This document shows, piece by piece, positions 46,153 through 59,245 of a stretch of DNA of 64,000 bases. How positions within the stretch are numbered: position 1 is the first letter of the stretch; each line of letters begins with the position of its first letter. Source of the stretch: Ashinkailepas kermadecensis. Taxonomy: Eukaryota > Arthropoda > Thecostraca > Neolepadidae. Below the pieces are notes generated by a model that did no database searches, was not told the origin of the DNA, and saw nothing but the letters and a program-made list of their open reading frames with translations. The position numbers were made by a program, and so were the translations under genes. The stretch is from assembly GCA_034440615.1 (NCBI GenBank), contig JAOTOM010003992.1, positions 94,501 through 158,500 on the forward strand, written 5' to 3'.

Positions 46153-46907
46153 AAACGGTGTACTGCCGCCGCCACTGACTGTCAATAGCTGACGGCATCA
46201 GCTGAATGTCAAACGGTGTACTGCCGCCGCCACTGACTGTCAATAGCTGACGGCATCAGCTGAATGTCAAACGGTGTACTGCCGCCGCCACTGACTGTCA
46301 ATAGCTGACGGCATCAGCTGAATGTCAAACGGTGTACTGCCGCCGCCACTGACTGTCAATAGCTGACGGCATCAGCTGAATGTCAAACGGTGTACTGCCG
46401 CCGCCACTGACTGTAAATAGCTGACGGCATCAGCTGAATGTCAAACGGTGTACTGCCGCCGCCACTGACTGTCAATAGCTGACGGCATCAGCCGAATGTC
46501 AAACGGTGTACTGCCGCCGCCACTGACTGTCAATAGCTGACGGCATCAGCCGAATGTCAAACGGTGTACTGCCGCCGCCACTGACTGTCAATAGCTGACG
46601 GCATCAGCTGAATGTCAAACGGTGTACTGCCGCCGCCACTGACTGTCAATAGCTGACGGCATCAGCTGAATGTCAAACGGTGTACTGCCGCCGCCACTGA
46701 CTGTCAATAGCTGACGGCATCAGCTGAATGTCAAACGGTGTACTGCCGCCGCCACTGACTGTCAATAGCTGACGGCATCAGCTGAATGTCAAACGGTGTA
46801 CTGCCGCCGCCACTGACTGTCAATAGCTGACGGCATCAGCTGAATGTCAAACGTGTACTGCCGCCGCCACTGACTGTCAATAGCTGACGGCATCAGCTGA
46901 ATGTCAA
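46153..46907. repeat. Minisatellite, 58-bp unit, 13 copies, hairpin in every unit
   Basis: AAACGGTGTACTGCCGCCGC followed by CACTGACTGTCAATAGCTGA and CGGCATCAGCTGAATGTC. AGCTGA...TCAGCT forms a hairpin in nearly every copy (the two GCCGAATG variants shorten it by one pair). Very homogeneous. Confidence 0.97.
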
Positions 46908-47116
46908 CACATGTCATAGCCTCCCGCTAATGGAAAAGCTCGCAGTAAACAGCGAGCACCGCAGTAATCTGGCGGTGACATTACCGTTTTATTCCGTTGG
47001 AAGCATGCCAGAAAACTCAGAAGCTTCAGCTGGAAGGGCAATAGCAAAGCAGTGTCGCGTCGAGCTTGGATTTGCACGCAGCGTGAACGTTCTGCACAAA
47101 TTTATATTTTGGCCGT

Positions 47117-48175
47117 TCGCTGTCAGTTGGCACTGTTTGGTCAGTTGGCGCTGTCAGTTGGCACTGTTTGGTCAGTTGGCACTGTCAGTTGGTACTGTTT
47201 GGTCAGTTGGCGCTGTCAGTTGGCACTGTTTGGTCAGTTGGCACTGTCAGTTGGTACTGTTTGGTCAGTTGGCGCTGTCAGTTGGTACTGTTTGGTCAGT
47301 TGGCGCTGTCAGTTGGTACTGTTTGGTCAGTTGGCACTGTCAGTTGGTACTGTTTGGTCAGTTGGCGCTGTCAGTTGGCACTGTTTGGTCAGTTGGCGCT
47401 GTCAGTTGGCACTGTTTGGTCAGTTGGCGCTGTCAGTTGGCACTGTTTGGTCAGTTGACGCTGTCAGTTGGCATTGTTTGGTCAGTTCGCGCTGTCAGTT
47501 GGTACTGTTTGGTCAGTTGGCGCTGTTTGGTCAGTTGGCACTGTTTGGTCAGTTGGCACTGTCAGTTGGTACTGTTTGGTCAGTTGGCACTGTTTGGTCA
47601 GTTGGCACTGTCAGTTGGTACTGTTTGGTCAGTTGGCGCTGTCAGTTGGCACTGTTTGGTCAGTTGGCACTGTCAGTTGGTACTGTCAGTTGGCACTGTC
47701 AGTTGGCACTGTTTGGTCAGTTGGCACTGTCAGTTGGCACTGTTTGGTCAGTTGGCACTGTTTGGTCAGTTGGCACTGTTTGGTCAGTTGGCACTGTTTG
47801 GTCAGTTGGCACTGTCAGTTGGTACTGTCAGTTGGCACTGTCAGTTGGCACTGTTTGGTCAGTTGGCACTGTCAGTTGGCACTGTTGGGTCAGTTGACAC
47901 TGTCAGTTGACACTTTCAGTTGACACTGTCAGTTGACACTGTCAGTTGACACTGTCAGTTGACACTGTCAGTTGACACTGTCAGTTGACACTGTCAGTTG
48001 ACACTGTCAGTTGACACTGTCAGTTGACACTGTCAGTTGACACTGTCAGTTGACACTGTCAGTTGACACTGTCAGTTGACACTGTCAGTTGACACTGTCA
48101 GTTGACACTGTTTGGTCAGTTGGCACTGTCAGTTGGCACTGTTTGGTCAGTTGGTGCTGTCAGTTGGCACTGTTT
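47117..48175. repeat. Minisatellite of 13-bp and 18-bp modules, over 60 modules
   Basis: Modules GTCAGTTGGCACT (13 bp) and the same plus GTTTG alternate up to about 47890. Then comes a pure run of about 15 copies of GTCAGTTGACACT (47910-48108), then the mixed type again. Frames of up to 326 codons cross it without meaning. Confidence 0.95.
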
Positions 48176-48890
48176 GGTACCTGCGGCTACCTGCCTTCCG
48201 CCGCTACCTGCAGCCATGCGAAGCTTAGTCGCCTGTCGTGGCTCGCCGTGTCGCACGTGCAGTGACGGCTCTGTGCGATGTGCTCTCCGATGGTTATGGG
48301 CGTTGATGAGCAGCAGCGATTGGCCGTACCTCTGTGACCCGATCTCTCCCCCAACCGTTCGTCCCGCATGGCGAGTCTCCGAACATCTGACAAGCTACCG
48401 AGTTTCCATTAGTTGAGCTGCGCGGGTCCAGGTCCGTGCTCTTCGGATAGAAACCCTTTGACATCTGCTGTCTGCCCTATGTGACGGGTTATGGTGCACC
48501 CTCCAACCATACGGCAGTAAACTGTCCACACAGCTGGCCTTACGATGCTAAGTCGTCCACACCTCGTCCACACCCTGGTCCCAACAGCGCTGAGATGTTG
48601 AACAAATCCACACCCTGCCCAAGTTCGGTCTGCGTTCTCTTCAGACCCGACGACGGCTAGCTGTCTACTCCTATCTCCTATCTCTCACTCCTATCCTTCC
48701 GACGGTTCCCTGTCTGCACTGTCGCCGGCGACATTCCCACTATTCATCTCCACCCGGCCGCTCCGGTGCCATTCAGGCACCGACACGGCCTGTGTGACTG
48801 TGTGTGTTTATGTTTGGCTGCAGCCTGCCACCGTGTGGTGTCGTTGACCGCAGGCTGGCGCGCCGGCGGCCCGTCGTCGACGCCCGGCGG
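48176..48890. other. Unique spacer
   Basis: No gene recognised. Confidence 0.4.
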
Positions 48891-49484
48891 CTGGAGCCCG
48901 GCCTAGACAGGCGTAGGAGGCGGCTGGAGCCCGGCCTAGACAGGCGTAGGAGGCGGCTGGAGCCCGGCCTAGACAGGCGTAGGAGGCGGCTGGAGCCCGG
49001 CCTGGACAGGCGTAGGCGGCGGCTGGAGCCCGGCCTGGACAGGCGTAGGAGGCGGCTGGAGCCCGGCCTGGACAGGCGTAGGAGGCGGCTGGAGCCCGGC
49101 CTGGACAGGCGTAGGCGGCGGCTGGAGCCCGGCCTGGACAGGCGTAGGAGGCGGCTGGAGCCCGGCCTAGACAGGCGTAGGAGGCGGCTGGAGCCCGGCC
49201 TGGACAGGCGTAGGAGGCGGCTGGAGCCCGGCCTGGACAGGCGTAGGAGGCGGTTGGAGCCCGGCCTGGACAGGCGTAGGAGGCGGCTGGAGCCCGGCCT
49301 GGACAGGCGTAGGCGGCGGCTGGAGACCGGCCTGGACAGGCGTAGGAGGCGGCTGGAGCCTGGCCTGGACAGGCGTAGGCGGCGGCTGGAGACCGGCCTG
49401 GACAGGCGTAGGAGGCGGCTGGAGCCTGGCCTGGACAGGCGTAGGAGGCGGCTGGAGCCCGGCCTGGACAGGCGTAGCCGGAGG
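48891..49484. repeat. Minisatellite, 33-bp unit, 18 copies
   Basis: GGAGCCCGGCCTGGACAGGC followed by GTAGGAGGCGGCT. Variable sites: CTAGACAGG/CTGGACAGG, GGAGG/GGCGG, GAGCCC/GAGACC. 33 bp is 11 codons, so an Arg-rich frame runs 269 codons. Confidence 0.96.
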
Positions 49485-50000
49485 CCTGATCGGCGTCGAC
49501 ACATGGATGGCCCGTCCGGCGGCCAGACGCGCTCACTGAAAGAAAATCCTGAGTACCCCACCCTACGACGAGGTTATGACTACCTCATTTATGACCTTAT
49601 TATCAAGACATGACTACCTTCACTTGGTAAATACTACCCTCTGACAACCACTGGATCACTTATTGACCATGGTCAATAAGTTGTTTACCCTGAAATGTCA
49701 TTGATCTCCTTATGACCACATCATGACAAGCTTTAAACCTAGTTTTTTTTCGGTAGTGCAAATGTTGTCACAAGGTAGTTCGTTGAGGATCCTGACTACC
49801 CTGTGACTACCTTTGACAGCGTGGACGATGTCATGCGCGCGCGCCGATCGCCATTTTTGTTCAGTGCAGTTCTGTGCGTTGCAGAGTGGTGCCCAGTAAT
49901 TTGATAGCTGTATACTGTAGCAGAAGAGAACAAGGCGCATTTGGTAAGTTTTCGTTTTGACGATGGGAAACATTGCATGCTTAGTATAAAGAGCCTGGTT
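49485..50000. other. Unique spacer with scattered GACTACC motifs
   Basis: Related to the degenerate TGGTCA/GGTAGT-rich region at 57.5 kb only in composition. No gene recognised. Confidence 0.35.
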
Positions 50001-50008
50001 AAAGTTAT

Positions 50009-51091
50009 GGTAAATTTCCAGAAACCGGTAAAATGCGATTTTTTGGATTTTTTTTAATACATGGTATTTTAGCGTAAAATGACGATGCGACCACTCGTTT
50101 TCTCCGCAAATGATTACTTTTCAGTTGGCAAACAATACACGATCATAATCTTAACTGTGCAAATATGGCACATCGCATATAATTATCCGTACCTGGTGTG
50201 TCACAGACGTGATAAAGAAGATATTCAACACTTCATGCACTCGATCTAATACTCTTTGACATCGAAAACATGATGTTTCTGCCTTAATTCCACATTATCT
50301 CCGATAATTAATACTCGCAACACCCCGCGCCAGGAACCGTCGATAAGGGCCGGAAATCCCTTGCGATGCCGTATTTAAAAAAAAGATGTATTGGATGACG
50401 TCATGACCGAAAAATTTGTTTCCGACGATTCTGGTTTTCCGGTTAGGTTAGGTTAGGTTAGGTTAGATTATATTATGATGTAATATATTTAATATATTAT
50501 GCTACGTTATCTTAGTCTAGGTTAGGTTAGGTTAGGTTATTTATTTTTGTTATAATAAAAAAAAAAAAAAAAATAACCTAACCTAACCTAACCTAGACTA
50601 AGATAACGTAGCATAGTATATAAAATATATTACATCATAATATAATCTAACCTAACCGGAAAACCAGAATCGTCGGAAACAAATTTTTCGCCATGACGTC
50701 ATCAAATATATTACAAATAAAATAATACGGCGTCGCAAGGAATTTCCGGCCCTTATCGACGGTTCCTGGCGCGGCGTGTTACGAGTATTAATTATCGGAG
50801 ATAATGTGGAATTAAGGCGGAAACATAATGTTTTCGATGTCAAAGAGTATTAAATCGAGTGCATGAAGTGTTGAATATCTTCTTTATCACGTCTGTGACA
50901 CCAGGTACGGATAATTATACGCGATGGGATATATTTGCACAGTGAAGATTATGATCGTGTATTTGTTTGCCAACTGAAAAGTAATCATTTGCGGAGAAAA
51001 TGAGTGGTTGCTTCGTCATTTTACGTTAAAATAACATGTATTAAAAAAAAATCAAAAAAAATCGCATTTTACCGGTTTCTGGAAATTTACC
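50009..51091. mobile_element. Fold-back (long inverted repeat) element with internal TTAGG repeats
   Basis: Two arms of about 530 bp in inverted orientation around a short A/T-rich centre (about 50541-50572). Termini are GGTAAATTTCC... and ...GGAAATTTACC. Both arms contain TTAGG-type tracts (50441-50466 and 50526-50540 left; 50573-50597 and 50647-50658 right). An 8-bp direct repeat, AAAGTTAT, flanks it at 50001-50008 and 51092-51099. Arms differ by scattered substitutions, so it is not an assembly fold-back artefact of identical arms. No coding capacity. The 8-bp duplication and GG-starting long TIRs fit a non-autonomous DNA element (Mutator-, Merlin- or hAT-like); the family is undecided. 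Confidence 0.92.
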
Positions 51092-51099
51092 AAAGTTAT

Positions 51100-52469
51100 T
51101 AACAGTGGTGTTATATTTTAAAGACTGATCAGAAAGCAGACTGAGCAGACTGTGTGCTTTTGCTATTGCTATGCTATCTAAAGTTAAAAAATTATGCATA
51201 TTCAAGCGTTCTTGATAAATTTATGTTCTTTTGTCTTTTGGTTCCTTTCACAGACATTTGAAACCTGAAATATATAATTATAGAAAGTGTTGACAAAGCT
51301 GTCAGTTTATAAATTAATACCTTTGGAATCCTTTAACAAAGTTGATATGTGAAATATAAAGCCTATATGACATTTTGACAAACTTTCCGAGTGCAATATT
51401 AAATCTTCAAAACATTTTGAATCCACTTTGGATATTTAATCATCATTCTACATAACAGCTACCTGCATCATAGACTGAAATATTGGGATCTTGCTAGAAA
51501 CTCAAGGTGGTATTATTGGCTTCGTAAACCAATGTGAGATACGTTTATGGAGAGTATCCATACCTAATTTTATATGATGTTATAAGCAAGAAATTGAACA
51601 CTTGCCATCCGAAATGCTTATATTTCCAGGTCAACTCTGGTCAGGCTGGGGAATTTTGAGAGCACTCCCCTCCCTGCTCTCAGGTTTTTCTGGGATAGTG
51701 GCAGAAAGAGTAGATACCGAGACATGAAGCCTTCAGTGTATTTTTCTTTGTACTTTTAGCCCAATATGGCATTTCAAGAGAAAAAAAATCCAGAAACATA
51801 TCTGAACATGATTAAGATGATGTGGCCATTTTCCATAGCAAAGGTGACTGCAATTCTTGAATTATCCGAGCATTAATAAAGTAACAAATTGCATAGATAT
51901 GAGTTTGATATTTTTGAGTGAAAAATAAAGAAATTTAAAGGCTCTGCTTGGCTAGATGTTTGATATAACATGTATAGCATGTGATATAGTATAAAAGTAA
52001 TGTTCAAAATCAAGAAAAAAATGACGTAGCATAATCTAACCTAACCTAACCTAACTTTCCATGCAAAAAAGCAAATAATTTTTTTTTCAATGGGATATTT
52101 CCAAACATTTTTGGGCTAAAACGAATTCAATTAAACAAAACCTAACCTAACCTAACCTGAGCTAGCCTTAGCTGTTTTTTGTAAAGAAAAACAAACTTTT
52201 AGGGGAAAAAATGTTCTGCCCCCCCTCAATAAAAAAAATCTAACATCACAAAACCCTAACCTAACTTAACATAACCAAACCTAACCCCTTCGTATGCTTG
52301 ATGGAGGTAAAATGTGTGCAAAACTTGCCTTGTGGTTACCTTAAACTGCAATAATACCGTGGCTAGGTGATTAAACACCAGAAGATTAGGTTAGTTGTTT
52401 TTATTTTGCAATTTTGCATTATTCTTCATCGTATATTGCCCACCCAAACCATATATTCTACCCCACACT
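51100..52469. other. AT-rich unique DNA with short TTAGG tracts
   Basis: CCTAA repeats at about 52036-52058, 52138-52162 and 52252-52290. No gene recognised. Confidence 0.5.
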
Positions 52470-53005
52470 CAGGGGTGTCGATTTTTGAAAACATTGTGGG
52501 GGCCGAAGTGCCAATGCACTAGACCCCCCCCCCCACAAAAAAAAAACATCGCATTTAGCCCACTATATTTTCGGATCTCAGAAATGATCAGTATGACCAT
52601 GCAATTGTTGTTTAGTTGCTTAGCAGATTTTCTTTCAGACAATATGGTTTAAAATGCATCAGCATCGCTAATCTCAACATTTTATGATGTAAGCTGTACT
52701 TCCACAGTGGAGGAAATTCCAGCTATTTTATTTGTTTTTACACACAATTTTACATTTTTCAGCAAAAGGTGGAGGGTCCGTCCACTATCTAATCCAAATC
52801 TGTTTCTTTTCAGTACAAAATGTGCTGTTTAACATCAATGTTTCTACTTAGCATGGTGATTTTCAGTTTTTCCCTTTAGCTTTCTTAACAGCATAAAATA
52901 GCATAGGTTATTGGGGGGGGGGGGCAAATCAACATTGGGGGGGGGGCCAAGATCAACATTGGTGGGGTCATGGCCCCCACAAAAGGATACAAATCGACAC
53001 CCCTG
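52470..53005. mobile_element. hAT-type non-autonomous element (MITE), 536 bp
   Basis: TIRs begin CAGGGGTGTCGATTT at 52470 and end with the reverse complement at 53005; an inner TGTGGGGGCC block is also mirrored. The 8-bp duplication CCCACACT lies at 52462-52469 and 53006-53013, exactly adjacent and identical. CAGGG starts and 8-bp duplications are typical of the hAT superfamily. The interior is AT-rich with C- and G-runs near each end and no transposase. Confidence 0.93.
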
Positions 53006-53013
53006 CCCACACT

Positions 53014-54182
53014 TCACATGTTTTGTTTGGGGAACGAGGGAACATGTATCTGCATTGTTACAAATATGTTTTTTCTGGTGTGTTGGAATGCTAATTGAGT
53101 GAGTTTGATGCATTGTTGGTGAACTGACTACTTATTGATATATAAGTACTTCAATTTCAACTGCTTTGTCTTGAAAACTTGTTATTTCCCCATGAAATGA
53201 ACATCAAATGCATTCAAATCACATCAGAAAGCATCAGAAAAACACATTTTTGACCAATATTGGTGTACGGGTTTTTGTTACCTTGTACCTTATCTTTTGA
53301 CACTGATGATGTACATCTGGTCTGGAAATTGTTAACTGGGAAAATAGCATCATCGCCCCAGGATTCCATTCCTGAAAATATAGCACCTTCAAGATGTTAT
53401 AGTCCTTTGTGAAGCAATAAGTGCAAGGCTCCCATGCAGCATAGAGCTATGATGTTTAGTACTCCAAATAATGGTTCCTAACATTCTCATTGACCTGTTC
53501 CTAGCTAAGTTACATTGTTCTTCTGTTTTAAGTTTTCTTGTTTTAACTTTTCCATCATTTTTCCCCTCTTCAATGACATTCAGTTCACTACCTCCCATTA
53601 CACATCTAGATGTCCCACCTAAAGATCCCATATGCATTAATTATTGCATAAGGATATACATTTGATACGGCTTTATAAATGCATATTATTGCATTTATTA
53701 TTGCATATTGCATATCTACATCCTACATTTATTATTGTTGAAAGATGTCTGCCATTTATCAGCCCAACTTATCACTACTGTTCATCACTATTGTTAGCCA
53801 GTCATGCCAGTTTGATATCAGTAAATATAAGCACCCTAATCCTCAGTCCAACATCAATGTTGTTCACAAAGGTGATAAAGAGAAGTGGACCCAAACTAGA
53901 ACATTCTTCCATTCAGATTGACATCCATTTAATACTACCCTTTATTTCCTTTCCATTAATCATGCTTCAATCCTGACTAGAACTGTGCCATCAATCCTGT
54001 GTTGATCCAACTGATGAGTTACACACTGGCGTATACATTTGTTTTGCTAAGGTCTAAGCATACTACATCTATCCTGCTTTCATTGCCAGCTTCCATAGTT
54101 GCATACTTGTGAATTATAAGTTAGTTAAGCATGATCTCTCTATTAAAATTAATGTTGGGTACCCTTTAAATGTTATGCCCAG
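53014..54182. other. AT-rich unique DNA
   Basis: No gene recognised. Confidence 0.45.
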
Positions 54183-54190
54183 GGGTGTTG

Positions 54191-54877
54191 ACACTGGCGG
54201 ATCTAGCCCACCGGTTTGGGGGGGGTGGCAACTTTCGGTTTTCGGCGTCAGCCCCCCCCCCTCCCCCCTCTCCAGTGGCGTACCTAGGAATTGCATCAGG
54301 GGAGGGGTCGAACGGATTTGGAGGGTGCCCATTCTCCCACAATTTTTGGTTAAAAGCACCGGATTTCGACCACTATTTGGCAAAGGGGCCCATTAAAAAA
54401 AATGATCAAAATTAAAATTAAATAATAATTGACAACATAATTTCCTGTGTAGGAGCCTCCGCCTACCTCCACCGTTCCTATGTTACCTGATTTTTGTTCT
54501 TGTTTACCAAAACGTTCATGTTCACGTTCAACGTCTTGTACCACGTCAACGTTCGTGCACGTGTACAATGGCGGATCCGATTTTGTCAACCCTTGTTGTA
54601 AGAAGAACTTGAGCAGCATGGAATCCTCGATGTGTGTCAGAATCTACTATGCTACCATACTGTCTTCCAAACAATTATTTTTACAAAATCCTTTAAAATT
54701 GGAGATTCTTTCATCCAGTCGCTATTTTTTAACCTCGGCAAAGGTTACTGCATTTTAATTTAGTTGACTTCTGTTGGTTTCGGGGGGGGGGGGCGGCAAA
54801 GGACATTATGGGCCCCTTCCTTTTTAAGTGCTTCGGGGGGGCATGGCCGGAATGGCCCCTCCCTGGATCCGCCAGTG
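54191..54877. mobile_element. hAT-like non-autonomous element with CACTGGCGGATC ends
   Basis: Left end CACTGGCGGATCTAGCCC (54192), right end GGATCCGCCAGTG (to 54877), inverted to each other. GGGTGTTG occurs at 54183-54190 and 54877-54884, an 8-bp duplication if the left end carries two extra bases. G-runs lie inside both ends. A second terminus type, CAGTGGCGTACCTAGG, starts at 54273 without a partner in the element. Confidence 0.8.
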
Positions 54878-54967
54878 GGTGTTGCTCATACGCTTTTGAA
54901 TGGGGAAATGCCCCTTAATGTCGTATTTTCCCCAATAATTTCAGCTTTTAACATGTTACCCTATGGA

Positions 54968-56452
<1,485 letters not shown>

Positions 56453-57469
56453 CACATCCCTCTCCTTGTCCCTCTCCCTCTCTCAGCGAGAGAGAAAGGG
56501 AGAACGATATCAGAACGACCTCAGTGTCACACGCTCTGCATAGCTGACGCATCGCAATGATAAATGTGCACAAATAAGCCACTGAATTTCCAACCGAAGC
56601 ATGTTGTGCGTTCTGAAGTAAGACACATGACCTATGCAGTCGGTGCGCTACTAAACTACAATAACTAACTGAAGTAAGACACAGCTTGCAGTGGTGAGTT
56701 ATTCTTGAGATTTCATCATGTGTTGAATTGTGGTCGTTTGCTGCAGGTGAAGCAGCAGAGACGCTCCTTGGTCTTTTAGACGACTGAAGTAACGTCCTGT
56801 GCGAGACCCCTATGCAGAATTCGCCATGCATAGTGCGGGACGAAGCAGGTTACACCGTGTTGGTGGAGCAGACACAAGTGGCTCAAGTGGGTGATCTGGC
56901 CGAAACGCTTCTGATAGCCGGGATGTGTTCATACATTTTTCATCAGAAGGTGGTCAAACGAAACAAATCATTAATATGGCTTATGTCCTGGAAGGTGTTC
57001 GAGATAGAAAGTGAGTAGGCGGCCTCCCTTAGAGCCATGAGCAACATAGGTAAACTCATTGAGTGAACCTGTAAGCTGACCTGATGAATGTTTGAGGATA
57101 GCTCGACCCATCACTCGTAATTCGTTGAGTAAAAAGTAGTGAGACAATCCGTGGAAAGCATCGTCCGTTGATACGTGGTGCACGTGTTGCATTGTATGTT
57201 GTCTTTGAAATGGCCAATACACGATGTGAGTCTACCCAGAAATAATTGACGCGTGACCTGTGTTGCCGTTGAGCTAGCTGGTGAAGGATTGCGGGGGACT
57301 ATGCGTGGTGTGCACACTCATCGACATACTTGTTACGGTATTGGCATATTTTAATACTTGTGAAGCGTTTCAGCTGCGAGCGACGTTGAGATAACCAGGA
57401 TATGTACGAATTATGCATCACTGCAATTCTGTGTAATGCCATATACGCCTAATTGGGATGGTTGGGGAT
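56453..57469. other. Unique spacer
   Basis: No gene recognised; CTGAAGTAAGACAC recurs at about 56613 and 56670. Confidence 0.4.
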
Positions 57470-58000
57470 TATTCGTGAGTGGTTATGAGGTGGTTCAGTA
57501 GTGGTCACAAAGCGGTCCGATGGTGGTTATAGGGTGGTTCAGTAGTGGTCACAAGGCAGTCCGATAGTGGTTATGAGGTGGTTTAGTAGTGGTCACGAGG
57601 TGGTCCGATAGTGGTCATTGGGTGATCCAAACGTGGTCATAGGGTGGTCCAGGGGCGGTCAAGAGGTAGTCCATGGTAATATATGAGTGGTCTCGACCGG
57701 ATCAGGAAGTGATTTTATTGTGGTTTATGGTTGCCACGAGGTGGTACAGAAGTGGTCATAATGTTGTCCAATGTAGTCAGAAGGTGGTTCAGCATGATCA
57801 CCAATTGGTCCGCGGTAGTCACAAGGTGGTCACCATGTAGTTCAGATGATGTAAAAACGTAGTACAAAGGTAGTAAATGTGACCAATGACGTTGTTCAAA
57901 GATAGTCATCGTAGTCAGTAGGTCGTCAAAAAGTGGTTCAGGAGTAGTAAGGTAGTAGCCAAGATGTCGTCAAGAGGCAGTAAATGTCGTAAAATGGTGG
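57470..58000. repeat. Highly degenerate GTGGTC-rich tandem repeat
   Basis: AGTGGTCACAAGG, AGGTGGTTCAGTAGTGGTCA and CCGATAGTGGT recur at loose 15-30 bp spacing; an old, decayed minisatellite. Confidence 0.8.
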
Positions 58001-58150
58001 TGAAAGGTATTCCAAATGAGGGACAAATGGTACCACCACCTCATTACTACATTTTGACCATCTTAAATGTGGTAAGAAATTTTTTTCAGTGCTCGGCCCG
58101 CCAGTGATCTCATTTTGTCGACGGCGGCGGTCCGATCAGACACATCTCAA

Positions 58151-58604
58151 TCGGCCGGCGGCGGGACTGACCCGGGCCTGCACAGGCCGGCGGCGGGACT
58201 GCCCGGGCCTGCACAGGCTGGCGGCGGGACTGACCCGGGCCTGCACAGGCTGGCGGCGGGACTGACCCGGGCCTGCACAGGCTGGCGGCGGGACTGACCC
58301 GGGCCTGCACAGGCTGGCGGCGGGACTGACCCGGGCCTGCACAGGCTGGCGGCGGGACTGACCCGGGCCTGCACAGGCTGGCACCGGGACTGACCCGGGC
58401 CTGCACAGGCTGGCGGCGGGACTGACCCGGGCCTGCACAGGCTGGCACCGGGACTGACCCGGGCCTGCACAGGCCGGCGCCGGGACTGACCCGGGCCTGC
58501 ACAGGCCGGCGGCGGGACTGCCCGGGCCTGCACAGGCTGGCGGCGGGACTGACCCGGGCCTGCACAGGCTGGCGGCGGGACTGACCCGGGCCTGCACAAG
58601 CTGG
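58151..58604. repeat. Minisatellite, 32-bp unit, about 14 copies
   Basis: GGGACTGACCCGGGCCTGCA followed by CAGGCTGGCGGC. Two copies lack two bases (GGGACTGCCCGGG), one near each end, suggesting a duplicated block. Confidence 0.95.
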
Positions 58605-58671
58605 CGTACGGATCGGAAGAGAAGCTGGCCGTGGAACCACGGTTCGGGGAAGAGAGTAGGCTCACGAACTG

Positions 58672-58832
58672 GTGGGGAGGGCAGGCTTATGGACCGGCAG
58701 GGGAGGGCAGGCTTATGGACCGGCTGAGGGAAGGGGGCAGGCTCACAGACCAGCAGGAAGCAGGCTCACAGACCGGTGGGGAGGGCAGGCTCACGGACCG
58801 GCTGAGGGAAGGGGCAGGCTCACAGACCAGGA
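58672..58832. repeat. Minisatellite, about 25-33 bp unit, about 6 degenerate copies
   Basis: GGGCAGGCT(T/C)A(T/C)(G/A)GACCGGC recurs. Confidence 0.85.
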
Positions 58833-59069
58833 AGAAATCAGATGCATGAACCGGCAGGGAACGGACGGCACGTAGGACAGACAAGACACGGTAGACAGAC
58901 GACTCACGGTGGGCGGGAAGATGTGGGATCGATGCGCGAACAGGTGACCGGTCGAGGAGGCGGAAGATCAGGGTCCAGTAAGCAGGGTAGAAAGGGACCG
59001 CGCAAAGGAAGACCAGAGGTCAGTGGTAGCGAAGATAAGGGGTCGATGGGCAAAAGAAACCGATGCTAG

Positions 59070-59245
59070 GTGTGCACAATGACTCTGTGACAGATACCAG
59101 GTCGGCACAATGACTGTCAGAGATGCCAGGTGGGCACAATGACTGTCAGAGATGCCAGGTGGGCACAATGACCCTGTGACAGATACCAGGTCGGCACAAT
59201 GACTGTCAGAGATGCCAGGTGGGCACAATGAATCTGTGACAGATA
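59070..59245. repeat. Minisatellite, about 28-31 bp unit, 6 copies
   Basis: GGGCACAATGACTGTCAGAG followed by ATGCCAGGT, alternating with a CTCTGTGACAGATACCAGGTC type. Confidence 0.92.

Noticed and set aside
50441..50600. Possible chromosome end (TTAGG repeats)
   Set aside because: Tracts are short, inverted to each other within a mobile element, and unique DNA continues on both sides.
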